Positions 42,517 to 52,900 of a stretch of 53,952 nucleotides of DNA are shown here, piece after piece. Location: assembly GCA_016839815.1 (NCBI GenBank), contig JAEOTM010000183.1, forward strand, positions 1 through 53,952, written 5' to 3'. The position numbers and the translations under genes are program-made. The number at the start of each line of letters is the position of its first letter. Within the stretch, counting starts at the first letter, position 1. Under the pieces are notes generated by a model. That model made no database searches and had not been told where the DNA came from. It was given only the letters and a program-made list of their open reading frames with translations. Source of the stretch: Candidatus Hodarchaeota archaeon. Lineage in GTDB: Archaea; Asgardarchaeota; Heimdallarchaeia; Hodarchaeales; Hodarchaeaceae.

Positions 42517-44490
42517 CTATTTTGAAATGTCTCCTCGGATTTTCTCATAAAAATCTAATGATTCCGGATTGGAAAGAGCATCGCGATTTGTGACGGGTTT
42601 CCCATGTATTATGTTTGTGACAGCCATTTCAACTTTTTTCATACTAAAGGTATATGGAATATCAGGAGTTTCCTTAATAATTGCAGGAACGTGTCTAGGA
42701 GAGGCTTTTGCTCTAAGCTCCATCTTGATTTTTTTCCGTAGTTCATCTGTAAGGGACGAATTTGCAACAAGTTTTACAAAAAGGATAATTCTTTGATCAT
42801 TTTTCCATTTTTGACCGATAGCGAGACTATCTGCTATCTCTGGAAGGGATTCTACAATGTTATAGATCTCGGATGTACCAATTCTTACTCCAGAAGGTTT
42901 TAATACTGCATCAGAACGACCCAGGACAGTCATTCCTCCAGTATCACTATGGATGATTATATAATCTCCATGTCTCCATACGATCTTATCAAGATTTGTG
43001 TAATAATTAAAATAGGCATTCTTGTAACGTACATTTTCAGGATCATTCCAAAAGTAGAGAGGCATGCTTGGAGACGGATTTTCACAGACAAGTTCTCCTT
43101 GTTGATCTCGAGTTGGATTTCCATTCTCATCAAACGCTTCAATACGCATTCCTAGGGCATTTGCTTGGAGCTGACCTGCATAAACAGGAAGAATTGGACA
43201 ACCACCAGCAAAGATTGCATTTAAGTCTGACCCCCCTGTTATTGAGTTAAAATGCATATCCTTTTTGATTGCTGAATACATCCATTCATTTACCTCAGCG
43301 GAAATCGGTGAAGCTGTCTGTGAGATTACTCTTAATGAGGATAAATCATATAATTGAGCAGGGTTTGCTCCGATTCCATGTAGATAATGGAGGTAACTTG
43401 CAGAGGTTCCAAAAATATTAATTCTTTCTTTCTCGATTATTTCCCACATTGCTTCCCAGCTTGGAAAAAGGGGATTACCATCATAAAGAAATATGGTTGC
43501 TCCGACAGCTAATGCCGTCGTTAACCAGTTCCACATCATCCATGATGGAGAAGTAATGTAGGTTATACGATCGCTTCTTGTTAGATCTGTATGCAACATT
43601 AAATCCCTTAATTGGGTTAAAAGAACACCACCAGCGCCTTGAACCATCGATTTAGGCTTACCTGTTGTGCCAGAACTGAACATAACATATCCAGGGTGAT
43701 TAAATTTCACTTGCTCAAATTCTATTTGCGATGTAAGTGATGGAGAGGTAAATTCCTTCATTGAAATCGCTTTGGGAATCGTAGAAAGATCCAACCCGTC
43801 TTTTTTTGTATAAGAGGTTACGATCACTTTCTCTACTGATTTTAATCCTTGAAGAGCTTTCCTAACATTAGGAATAAGATCGATAGTCGTTCCTTTGTAG
43901 AAATAACCGTCAGCAGTGAACAAAACCTTGGGATTAATTTGCCCCAGACGATCAAGAACCGCATCGGGCCCTAATTCACCTCCACAGGAAGCCCAGGTTG
44001 CACCAATACTTGTTGCTGCAAGCATTGCGATAATGGTTTCAATAAGGTTCGGTTGGTAAGCTGCTACAAAATCACCTTTCTTAAGCCCCATTTCTCGTAA
44101 AGACTGTGAAAGTTGCGCTACTTTCAAATTAAGTTCATAATAGGTCATTGTTTCACGATACTGAGCTTCTCCACGAAATATAAATGCCAACTGATCATCT
44201 TTATACCTTAATAGATTTTCTGCAAAGTTTAATCTTGCTCCTGGAAACCATTCATTATCAATGAATTGATCTAAGTTCTTACCAACTTTATCGTATGTAC
44301 GGGAGGAGATAATATCTGTAAAATCCCATAATGTTGCCCAAAAATCCTCAATACTTCGTGTTGACCATGTGTGCAACTCTTGATAATTCGTTAATTGAAG
44401 GTTATATTTATCGTTTACATACTTCATGAATCGAGTCATATTTGCCCGTTCAATTTGTTTTTCAGAGGGATTCCATAGTAATTTGCCCAT
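42517..44490 (-). CDS. Acetoacetyl-CoA synthetase
   Basis: The 657 residues match acetoacetate-CoA ligases, which activate acetoacetate to acetoacetyl-CoA with ATP. GKLLWNPSEKQIERANMTRF and YQELHTWSTRSIEDFW are characteristic of this branch of the acyl-adenylate family. The AMP-binding P-loop is FSSGTTGKPKSM. GGSDLNAIFAGGCPILPVY is a signature of the acetoacetate branch. The catalytic lysine is in TFSMKKVEMA near the C-terminus. It may feed acetoacetyl-CoA to mevalonate lipid synthesis or recover it from ketone metabolism. Single gene on the minus strand. Confidence 0.92.
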   Translation of the reverse strand: MGKLLWNPSEKQIERANMTRFMKYVNDKYNLQLTNYQELHTWSTRSIEDFWATLWDFTDIISSRTYDKVGKNLDQFIDNEWFPGARLNFAENLLRYKDDQLAFIFRGEAQYRETMTYYELNLKVAQLSQSLREMGLKKGDFVAAYQPNLIETIIAMLAATSIGATWASCGGELGPDAVLDRLGQINPKVLFTADGYFYKGTTIDLIPNVRKALQGLKSVEKVIVTSYTKKDGLDLSTIPKAISMKEFTSPSLTSQIEFEQVKFNHPGYVMFSSGTTGKPKSMVQGAGGVLLTQLRDLMLHTDLTRSDRITYITSPSWMMWNWLTTALAVGATIFLYDGNPLFPSWEAMWEIIEKERINIFGTSASYLHYLHGIGANPAQLYDLSSLRVISQTASPISAEVNEWMYSAIKKDMHFNSITGGSDLNAIFAGGCPILPVYAGQLQANALGMRIEAFDENGNPTRDQQGELVCENPSPSMPLYFWNDPENVRYKNAYFNYYTNLDKIVWRHGDYIIIHSDTGGMTVLGRSDAVLKPSGVRIGTSEIYNIVESLPEIADSLAIGQKWKNDQRIILFVKLVANSSLTDELRKKIKMELRAKASPRHVPAIIKETPDIPYTFSMKKVEMAVTNIIHGKPVTNRDALSNPESLDFYEKIRGDISK

Positions 44491-44578
44491 CTAATAGTAC
44501 TCCTACGATTCAAACTATTCATTAAATATAATAAATTTCGGTTGTCAATCCTCTTCTGGATAATCACCCTGATCTTCC

Positions 44579-46333
44579 TTAGATTGGGAGAACTGAGGTA
44601 AGAATCCAAACAAATAGTAAGGTGTTACATACTGCTCCAGGTAAGATGGAATTGTTGTGTCGATACCAAAACCATGAAATCATTGATCCAGCCATAATGA
44701 ATATTCCCATTACCCAAAAAAATTGGATTGAAAGTGCAATTAATCCACCTGGTAGTAAATTAATACCAAATATTACCCGAGGAATGTATATACCAATAAC
44801 AATTAGGATAAATGGCCAAGATTTTGCTATTAGTAATTTTATTAATCCTATTAGCTCATCAGTGAGTTCTGATTCTCTATTTATTGCATTTGGGTGTGAA
44901 TAGAACATTAATCCATCAATTATGAAGTAGACGAAAAACAATGGTAATAGTATCAGAAAACTAATTATTCGTGGAACTTGGAGGAGATTTGCGAACAGAG
45001 TAATTATAAAACCTAAATTTATTGAGAAAATAATTTCGAGTAGAAACATGAATACATATAGACAAACAACAAGAGAAATCGCTAATCCCACACCTTTTCT
45101 GGGTTCCCATAATTGGGATTTTCTTCTGAAAACTTCTTTAGGAGAGAAACTGATACCAAAATAAGAAGGGAACAGTAATGTAAGAGTTAAGAGTCCTACA
45201 TTAATCGTGAAAAACCATAATGTTATTGAAGAAGCATAAGTCATGGGGGGAATTGGAATAAATGTTCCAATAAGCATTACTGGAAAGTAAAGTATAATAG
45301 CGAGACACCCCCAAACTAAACTTGTATTTATGAGCACGGGTTTTGTAAATTCAAAACTAAGAGTATCCTTTTCTTCCTTAAAGACTTTAAAATTGTATAA
45401 TAGAGGTAAGACCGACAAAAAGAGACTCACAATCGAGATAAGAGAAACTATAGAAGCAATATCACGGTAGGAATAGATATGGTTATTGTGTGGGACAAAA
45501 TAATCATCGAAATGCCCCTCTGTCTTCAGTGCATTCTGCATCCATTGAATCGTTTCCGTGACTATTACTGGATCTATTGGTTCTAAAATATGAATAGTCT
45601 CAGAAATAACCAGACGTCTTGCATCCTGGTCATCAGGATGAAAACTACCATAAAAAGCATAATTAGGCACTACTGGACTAGATGTTCCGAATAAATCCAT
45701 CAATTCTGTGTTCAAAGCTTCAATATTTCCAAAAAACTCATCATATTTCCCAATCGCAATTAGCACATTCTTTGGAAAAGTAGCGTTAAACTTACCGCTA
45801 TTTTCACCATCAGAGCTAAGATCAGGGAGGCCTCCAAGTAAAACTGAAGCGGTAATATTTTTGTGTTCAAGCGCAGTAGCCCATGTAGCAAATGCTCCCA
45901 TACTATGTCCTGCAACACCAATATTAGTCACATCTGCATATGGTAAGGAGTCGAGATATTCAATAGCAGATAATATACCTAATGTTGAATCATTATTATT
46001 TGGATCTGAACCACCATGTCCAGCTAAATCTAACGCAAGTGCCACAAAACCCCGACGGCTTAATTCAAGTGCCAGACCACTCATCGCCTGTTTAGAATTA
46101 GAAAATCCATGTGCACAGATAACAGTAGGAAGAGGATTCTCTCCTGAAACATCCCTTGGCTTATAAAGTAACCCAGTTAGGGATGAAGTTTGATTAGGTA
46201 TTCTTACAAGAGAAAATTCAACTGTTCCATAGTTGGTGCTAAGTAAAAATACAGAAATTAGACCTGTACCACTGAAAATCAATAGTATTAGCAATATTAG
46301 GTAAGATGATTGGTTTTTTTTTCGTTCAGGCAT
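44579..46333 (-). CDS. Alpha/beta hydrolase fused to a polytopic membrane domain
   Basis: From ATG 46333, with AAGGAG 5 nt upstream, the protein has 584 residues. One N-terminal helix precedes an alpha/beta hydrolase domain (about 45-275): oxyanion loop ICAHGFSNSKQAMSGLALEL, GHGGSD, nucleophile elbow GHSMGAFA, an acidic residue around GKYDEFFG, and the histidine in GSFHPDD. The C-terminal half has about eight hydrophobic helices, with no recognised family. The hydrolase would face the outside given one leading helix. A lipase- or acyl-ester-type substrate is possible. It is a single minus-strand gene. Confidence 0.8.
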   Translation of the reverse strand: MPERKKNQSSYLILLILLIFSGTGLISVFLLSTNYGTVEFSLVRIPNQTSSLTGLLYKPRDVSGENPLPTVICAHGFSNSKQAMSGLALELSRRGFVALALDLAGHGGSDPNNNDSTLGILSAIEYLDSLPYADVTNIGVAGHSMGAFATWATALEHKNITASVLLGGLPDLSSDGENSGKFNATFPKNVLIAIGKYDEFFGNIEALNTELMDLFGTSSPVVPNYAFYGSFHPDDQDARRLVISETIHILEPIDPVIVTETIQWMQNALKTEGHFDDYFVPHNNHIYSYRDIASIVSLISIVSLFLSVLPLLYNFKVFKEEKDTLSFEFTKPVLINTSLVWGCLAIILYFPVMLIGTFIPIPPMTYASSITLWFFTINVGLLTLTLLFPSYFGISFSPKEVFRRKSQLWEPRKGVGLAISLVVCLYVFMFLLEIIFSINLGFIITLFANLLQVPRIISFLILLPLFFVYFIIDGLMFYSHPNAINRESELTDELIGLIKLLIAKSWPFILIVIGIYIPRVIFGINLLPGGLIALSIQFFWVMGIFIMAGSMISWFWYRHNNSILPGAVCNTLLFVWILTSVLPI

Positions 46334-46586
46334 AGTAACTCCTTCTAGAATCACTATCAAATAAATGATAGATAACAAGTCAGATTGGTAGAAGAGTATT
46401 TGAATTTTATTTGATCCTTTGATAAAATTGGAGAGTTCTTCTGACACTGCATTCATCAAATAACTTAACGTGAGTTAAGCCGGGCTCTTCCCAGAGAAAA
46501 ATGATTTGGAAAAAAACTTAAAACTACCTGCTCAACGCGCATGAATTAGAATCGTTGATTCATTAAAAATGTCGGAGATATAATGA

Positions 46587-46802
46587 ATGGCAAAAACAAG
46601 ATTTGAAGAAGGAGATTTATGGGTAGAAATTGATCTAGACCTTTGTACAGGATCTGGCGAATGCGTTGACGTATGCCCAGAAGAATGCTACGAAGTAGTT
46701 GATGGGAAAGTTAATGCCAATAAAATCGGTGCTTGCATAGAGTGCGCTGCATGCGATGGCGTCTGTCCCAACGATGCAATCCTTGATCAAAACTCTTGGT
46801 AA
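46587..46802 (+). CDS. Small ferredoxin with one complete and one modified cluster site
   Basis: The 71-residue protein has a complete [4Fe-4S] motif CIECAACDGVCP (C-x2-C-x2-C-x3-CP) in its second half. The first half reads CTGSGECVDVCP: the second cysteine is replaced by serine, so this site would be [3Fe-4S] or use another ligand. It would serve as an electron carrier to the oxidoreductases of the cell; no redox operon is adjacent. A TATA-like stretch is not evident, but the ATG and the frame are clear. Confidence 0.93.
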   Translation: MAKTRFEEGDLWVEIDLDLCTGSGECVDVCPEECYEVVDGKVNANKIGACIECAACDGVCPNDAILDQNSW

Positions 46803-46982
46803 CAACCCTCATTTTTCCTCTGCATAAGGGGGAATTTTCTTTTCCCCAAGTTTATTTTTTTCTTATTTATCGTACTCACGTATTTTTGGAGTGAGCTACC
46901 AATTTACAGAGACATTTATATCTCACTGAAGATCATCTTTTTGTTGATGTAGCATTCCAAAGAAGAGCGTGCAGAGTAAACC

Positions 46983-47846
46983 ATGTCAATAAAAAAAGTA
47001 ATATATGAAATCGAAACCTCTCAGGGGATTGCAGAACTTTTTCATATGACACGGAAATCTACTGGTCCTCCTGTACTCTTTGTGCATGGATTCGGTTCGA
47101 ATGCTGACATTTGGTTCACTTACCAAGATTCACTTGGGAATTATTTGAGGAAACAAGGAAAAGATTGTTGGTCACTTCATTTAAGCAATTCTACAACTGG
47201 GAACATACCCTCACTTGCAAATGAAGATCTCTATGCAGCTATTTCCTTTATTCACAAAGAAAAACAAAAAGAAGTTTTGGTTATCGCACATTCCATGGGT
47301 GGAATAATCGCACGAGTATTAACTAGTCCACAATTCGAACATCCATTTCCTTTAGCAACACTGGAGACAAAAATCAGGGGAATAGTTCTTCTCACTGTTC
47401 CAAATCATGGAGCAGAAATTGGTGATATAAAGAAACTAGAAGAATCTGCCCATCAACTTCGGACGATTCTCAAATGGAAAGGTTCCTTTTCACCCGATTT
47501 CGACCTTGGCTTTATTCAACTCACCTCTAAAAGCACTTTAATTCAAACATTGAATACTCCTCCTTTTTTAAATCCAAATATTACTTGGCTAAATGCGGTA
47601 GGAAAATATGACCATATAGTACCTGTTAAAAGTGCTTCCTTTTCTCCAGTAGAAGTAGATGTTCCTGCATTTGAGCAACGAGGCTTTGATAGTGATCATA
47701 TGGTATATCCTTTTGCGAATACTTTACGAAAGATTGCTGATACAATTGGAGAAATCGCAACTATTTTTGGTTCTTCTTTTAAAATATACCCCGCAATTCA
47801 TAGAACAGAAGAAGTAGGAGAATGGATTCAAAATACCTTCAGATAA
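46983..47846 (+). CDS. Alpha/beta hydrolase (lipase/esterase-like)
   Basis: A 287-residue soluble hydrolase with VLFVHGFGSNADIWF as oxyanion loop and AHSMGGIIARV as the nucleophile elbow. A catalytic acid sits around VGKYDHIVPV and the histidine near FDSDHMVYP. It resembles triacylglycerol lipase or acyl-ester hydrolases with a lid region. No signal peptide is visible, so cytoplasmic. It forms an overlapping pair with a second hydrolase: its last bases (TAA at 47844) lie within that gene. Confidence 0.85.
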   Translation: MSIKKVIYEIETSQGIAELFHMTRKSTGPPVLFVHGFGSNADIWFTYQDSLGNYLRKQGKDCWSLHLSNSTTGNIPSLANEDLYAAISFIHKEKQKEVLVIAHSMGGIIARVLTSPQFEHPFPLATLETKIRGIVLLTVPNHGAEIGDIKKLEESAHQLRTILKWKGSFSPDFDLGFIQLTSKSTLIQTLNTPPFLNPNITWLNAVGKYDHIVPVKSASFSPVEVDVPAFEQRGFDSDHMVYPFANTLRKIADTIGEIATIFGSSFKIYPAIHRTEEVGEWIQNTFR

Positions 47847-48636
47847 TACCGCTGATCCACGCGTCTTTATTCCTGGAGCAGAACCGTTATTTATCGAAGG
47901 GAATAAAATCGGTTGTTTACTACTCCATGGAGCGGGTGGTGGGACTGCATGGGATTTAAAGGAGTTTGCTCAATATATTCATCAAAATTTGGGTGCTACA
48001 GTATGGCTTCCATCCTTAAACGGATTTGGAACAAAACCCGAAGATCTTTTTGCAGTAACGTTTGACTCATGGATGACTGATGCACAAAATGGGTTGAAAC
48101 GTCTTCAAGATCATTGTGATAGAGTAACTGTAGTTGGACATTCTTTTGGAGGACTTTTAGGGCTCCTACTAGCTGCAAAAACTAGTGAAATATCTTGTAT
48201 GATTTCTTGGGCAGGAGTGTTTGACCTTAAAGATCGAAGACGGGCTGTAGTAGCCTCAATGTACAAAATACCCATCCTTCGAAAATTGATCCCTGAAAGA
48301 GTTTCAATGAACCTACCCGATGAACTTATTGAGCAAGGATGGGTAGGATATTCATGGATGCCCGTATCTATTATTCTTCCTATAACAGAGGGGATTAACC
48401 AAATTCATTCAATGATTTCTAAGGTTTCTTGTCCTACTTTCGTCATACAAGGAACATTAGATGAATCAATCACTGATAAAAGTCCCCATAAGATTTATCA
48501 ATCTATTAACTCTTCGCTTAAAGATATCTGGATAGTCGAAGGTGGTAAACATCCAATAATGCAGGATAAGCACATTAAGGAGGAGCTATTCAAACGATCT
48601 GTCCATTTTATTCAAAAATCACTCAATGACAACTAA
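47822..48636 (+). CDS. Alpha/beta hydrolase whose ATG is in a different frame from its body (frameshift)
   Basis: The frame ending at 48636 is a carboxylesterase-like hydrolase: CLLLHGAGGGTAWDLKEF, VVGHSFGGLLGLL as the nucleophile elbow, IQGTLDESITDK and the histidine in EGGKHPIM. It is open back to 47818 after an in-frame TAG, but has no ATG, GTG or TTG before TTG 47989, which would remove the oxyanion loop. ATG 47822 is in another frame; re-reading one base in the AAAA run at 47830-47833 gives MDSKIPSDNTADPRVFIPG, joined to the body. So a single-base error, a mutation or a -1 slip is implied. It overlaps the previous hydrolase gene by about 25 bp. Confidence 0.8.
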
Positions 48637-48649
48637 AGAAGTGTCGTTT

Positions 48650-49591
48650 TCATCTAAGGGTTCGTAAGGTTTCCTCTGTAGTATATTTGGGAGAAAACCC
48701 TTCATTCTGTAACTTGCTACTAGAAGCTACATAGGGACAAGCTACAAAGTCTAAGTATGAGGGGGGCACTTCTGACAAACGCACTTTCCATTGGAACCAT
48801 AATAACAATTTCAATATCCGTAATGGTATCCGTACTCCTCTTCCATTGAGTATATGAGGGATCTCACCTACAGTAACAGAATGAGCTGGAGTAGCATTGT
48901 AAGCTCCTTCTAAACGTTTGGAAATCATGGTATAGAAGGCTTGAATAGCATCATCAACATGCATGAATTGAATGGGAGTCTTTGAATTAGGATGAGGTAA
49001 TAAAAAGAATGTACGCCATCCTCCTTGCAATATTGTGGTAACAAAGCTATTTAGATCGGCAGAGAGGATAGGTGAAGGACGAATGCGGCCAATCTTCATA
49101 CGATTCCCATTTTTTCTTTCAAACTCGTCAATATATTGTTCCGCCAATAACTTATGGTAGGAATAATGGAACTTAGTGTTCCCTTGTAATGGATGATCTT
49201 CTGTCAATGGATTAGGGTTATGTTTATACGCTCCATAAGCAAGCGTGGAGGATGTATGTAGAAAATATTGTACTCCTGCAATCTGGGCTTGCTGTAAAAC
49301 ATGCTTAGTTCCATGGATATCAACATTATAGGCTTTTTTCACATTATGAGTGGGAGTAACTGTCCAGGCCATATGTATTATGTCGGTAACTCCATGTTGT
49401 TCTAAGATATCCGGAGTAAGAGCAAGAATATCCATAGGATAGTATTCAAAAAGAAAATTAATCTTAGGAACACGTTTTTTAACATCAAAACCAACAAGGA
49501 GATCACATTCTGGAAGATGCTCCCCTAGATATTGTAGAAGGTGTTGAGCTAAGTACCCTGCTGCACCAGTTACTGCTACGACTTTGGACAT
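48650..49591 (-). CDS. NAD(P)-dependent extended SDR (epimerase/dehydratase family)
   Basis: The N-terminal VVAVTGAAGYLAQHLL is the Rossmann GxxGxxG loop, and YSYHK holds the SDR catalytic Tyr and Lys. HTSSTLAYGAY includes the catalytic serine/threonine strand. The 313 residues fit extended SDRs, which act on nucleotide sugars, sterols or related alcohols. The end is slightly shorter than typical. ATG 49591 gives the normal N-terminus; ATG 49606 would add five residues. It converges with the hydrolase gene, with 13 bp between. Confidence 0.87.
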   Translation of the reverse strand: MSKVVAVTGAAGYLAQHLLQYLGEHLPECDLLVGFDVKKRVPKINFLFEYYPMDILALTPDILEQHGVTDIIHMAWTVTPTHNVKKAYNVDIHGTKHVLQQAQIAGVQYFLHTSSTLAYGAYKHNPNPLTEDHPLQGNTKFHYSYHKLLAEQYIDEFERKNGNRMKIGRIRPSPILSADLNSFVTTILQGGWRTFFLLPHPNSKTPIQFMHVDDAIQAFYTMISKRLEGAYNATPAHSVTVGEIPHILNGRGVRIPLRILKLLLWFQWKVRLSEVPPSYLDFVACPYVASSSKLQNEGFSPKYTTEETLRTLR

Positions 49592-49606
49592 ACTTTTGAC
49601 CTTCAT

Positions 49607-49971
49607 CCGAGTTTTTTTTTCTTCTCTCTTAAATATTGCATTTGAAGATAACTGGTTAAAGGTTTCCTAAAAAAAATTCATGTACAGGGTTGTTCTTATT
49701 CATTTCACCCCATTACAATTGAAATTTGTTATTTTTCAACCTTCTACATTGGGAGAATTAGAGAATTTAATATTGTCATTATAATAACATTTCCGACAAA
49801 ACCTCGGTGTTAAGGAGTCTTTGAATAAAATTTCGTTTTGCGGAAATTCATTACGCTGCCATTAATAAAGGGCCATTCCTAATAACAGGCTTGTACTTTA
49901 ATTTAAAAATAACTCTAGAGAAGTTATTCGGAAATTGAATAAATTACGCTCATATCACCAATTCCAAATTA
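49607..49971. other. Promoter region of the giant surface protein, with repeated half-sites
   Basis: The 365-bp interval has ATTTAAAAAT at 49901-49910, a fair TATA box about 62-70 bp before ATG 49972. The pair CGGAAATT and ATTACGCT occurs twice: at 49841-49848 and 49850-49857 upstream, and at 49929-49936 and 49943-49950 downstream of it. The two copies differ in spacing by five bases. They could be operator sites. No RNA gene or protein frame is visible. Confidence 0.4.
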
Positions 49972-52900
49972 ATGTCCTTGGCAGGTTTAAAAGAAATGTA
50001 CGAAGTGGATGTTATTCGTGAATATATTAAAACTAATAAAATTACGCCTAAACGAGTTATGCAGCTTAGTTTGGGATTAATTTTTATAATGATTATGCTT
50101 AGTAGTACCGTAAGCGGTATTGCTTATCGAGCGGACACCTCAAGAGCGGTAGAAGCTCAAACAAAGAAAATGATCTATAGCTACGAGCTAGATGAAAGAA
50201 TAGCCGTTTTTTATACTGGAAACGATCCAGTTATCGCAGGTACCGCTATTTCTTTATATAATTCACTCAGATTAGTTTATAAATCAATAGATCTCATTCC
50301 TGTGGGAAATTTACAGGATATACGGTCAGTTAATGCACCAAGATATAGTATTGCAATATATGTCTTTGGTACGACACTAGAAGGGGTGATGATAGGAGAT
50401 CTGGTGAGTTGGAAGGAGTTTGCATCTTATCTAAAATCACACCCACAACAAGAGCACGTCTTAGGGATGGGAAATGCAAACCAGCTATACAAGTATTTAC
50501 CTCAGAAATATGTCCACAATGTTTGGATTGAAGGTACAGATATACTAGATGCACAAATGGTTTTTCTCTGGTGTATTTGGTCTGTAGCCGATATTTTGGA
50601 AACACATCATGAAGAATATACTGATTACTACAATGCTGGGCTTAACATCCGAAAACTCAGTATCAAATATTTCTCAGAAAACATCAACAGTCTGGTGGAG
50701 AGGAATTTTGAAGCACAAGACCCCATGGGAGAAGAGGATCTGGATCAAAAACAAGCACGTTATGATAAAATGAAAGAACGTTTTCCAGCCGAAATTAAAT
50801 CGAAATATACTTTAGAGCAGTTACGGGAGCTACCTGATGAAAATAAACCTGCCATGTACATAAAATCATCCACAGAAGAATCAGTTAGCATCGGTGACTT
50901 GATAATCGGCTTTTTACCACTTGAATCCGGTCTGCAAGGACCTATTGGAGGGATTATTGATTTATTACTTGATATATTCATTGGTATGGTGGGTGACGAG
51001 ATTAATCTCGGCGAAGATGCCATGGAACAAATTGAACTGGCATTTAAGGCCATCGAAGCTATCTTCGGTTTCTTCAGTGGTGAAGACATTTCTGTTGAAT
51101 CAGCTCTCTACGACCTATTTGTTTTGTTAGAAGACATGATTCCCTTCGCAGAAGAGTTGAAACCGTTCGTAGGGATTTTACTGAATTCTATACCTCTTTT
51201 ACGAGGTGATTTCTCGGCCATCAGTGACCTTATTGGTCAATTGTTGGATTTAATTATTCCAGAAGACTGGGGATGGTTTAAAACCATAATTAGTGAAATT
51301 CTGGACTTGTCAGTTGCATTAATCGATGAAATGAAAGAGGATGGAGGAAACTTCCTTGATGCATTACTATCAGTTATCAGCGAACGGTACCTCGATACTC
51401 TTATCTCACATTTCTTAGGCTTACTCGGTCTAGATGTAGGAGAAGTAACTGATTATATATCGGGAATAAGTACCCTATTGAAATCGATAATGGATTTCTT
51501 ATCCAGGGGAAATTTAAAAAATACTATTAAAGAATATTTACCACAGTTTATTGAATTCCTGTTTAACGCTATTGGAGGAGGTTCAGGCGCCGCAGTTGTA
51601 AGTACAGAAGATACACAAACTTGGGGGAAATTAATTGGAATTGTGGTTAATTTACTTATGTCTGCTATAGGCCTCACTGATGGCTCGGTAGCTGACGCCT
51701 TAGGTAAGGTACAGGATCTTCCAACAGAGGATAATCTTGCTAGTGTATTTGGATATCTACTCGAATTAATCGATGAACAGATTCCTGAAATAACTTATGC
51801 AGCAAACCAAATTCAAGAACTAATTCATAAAGTAAACATGGCTATATCTGAAGCAAAGGAAACAACAATGACTGATGTCAACACTTTTGTTTCAAACCTT
51901 GACACCACATTAGATACATTCAAATCCCAGACTGGATTCGAATTCCATAGTGATGGGACTAAAGATACACAAATTCAGGATATGATTGTGAAAGGTGCAA
52001 CAATGATTGCTGGGGCCATCAATGGAGACTTTACTAATAAAGACCAATTACCCAACCTTAATGCAACCATGGATCTCGTCATAACTGTTGCTGAATATAT
52101 GATGGGAGACATACCTGCCGAACAAGAGACAAAAATCAAGAAGGCGGTTAATAATATCGTTGCTATTATCGCAGTCATAAGTGACAAGGATGAGATTAAA
52201 CAATATATCAGTAGCACCATTGATCAATTTAAGCAACAATTTGCAGACCCAGCTACAGTCATAGATAACACAATCAATTTCCTATTATCAATGGCGAGTA
52301 GTCTAAGTATCGATACATCGATTCTTGAAAAAATCCGTACTTTCTCCGAAATGGGATCAGCTCTCTTTCAAATTATAATGTCAGCGAAGGATAACAGTAT
52401 TCAAGGAATTCTTCAAGGATTAATTCAGAATATCGGCATGAGTCTGATCAAAGAATTTGCTGGTATAGATATTTCATTTGTTAAGGACATCTTAGAGTTT
52501 ATATTCCCAAAGTTCTTTGGCAAAGAAACATCGGAACTTCCCACTGCACGAGAAATGATTACAAATCTATTAGGACAATTAGATCAAGTTCCCGGATTAG
52601 ACGGTGTTGTTAGTGGATTAGGGATACCTGGAATTAGTGGATTAAATGATCTAAAAGATGCTGTTGAAGGAATACTCGGTATAGTCTTTAATGCAAAGGA
52701 TATCTTCACAGATGGCCTTAGATGGCTCTTTGGGATGCTTATGGACTGGGTGGGTGGCCAAATCGAAATTCTAATTAACCAATTAATGACGGCAATTACC
52801 AGTGCTCTTGATAGCTCAGATTTGATTCCTCCTGAATGGTCGGGAAGTTTACCAGTAGGATTAGGAGGATTTAGCCTCTTTGAGATTGGAATTGAACTAG

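Noticed and set aside
45708..46166. 152-codon plus-strand frame
   Set aside because: It is antisense to the hydrolase domain with catalytic motifs on the minus strand.
50330..51089. Two minus-strand frames of 91 and 109 codons
   Set aside because: Both are antisense to the continuous giant-protein frame and have no motifs or ribosome sites.
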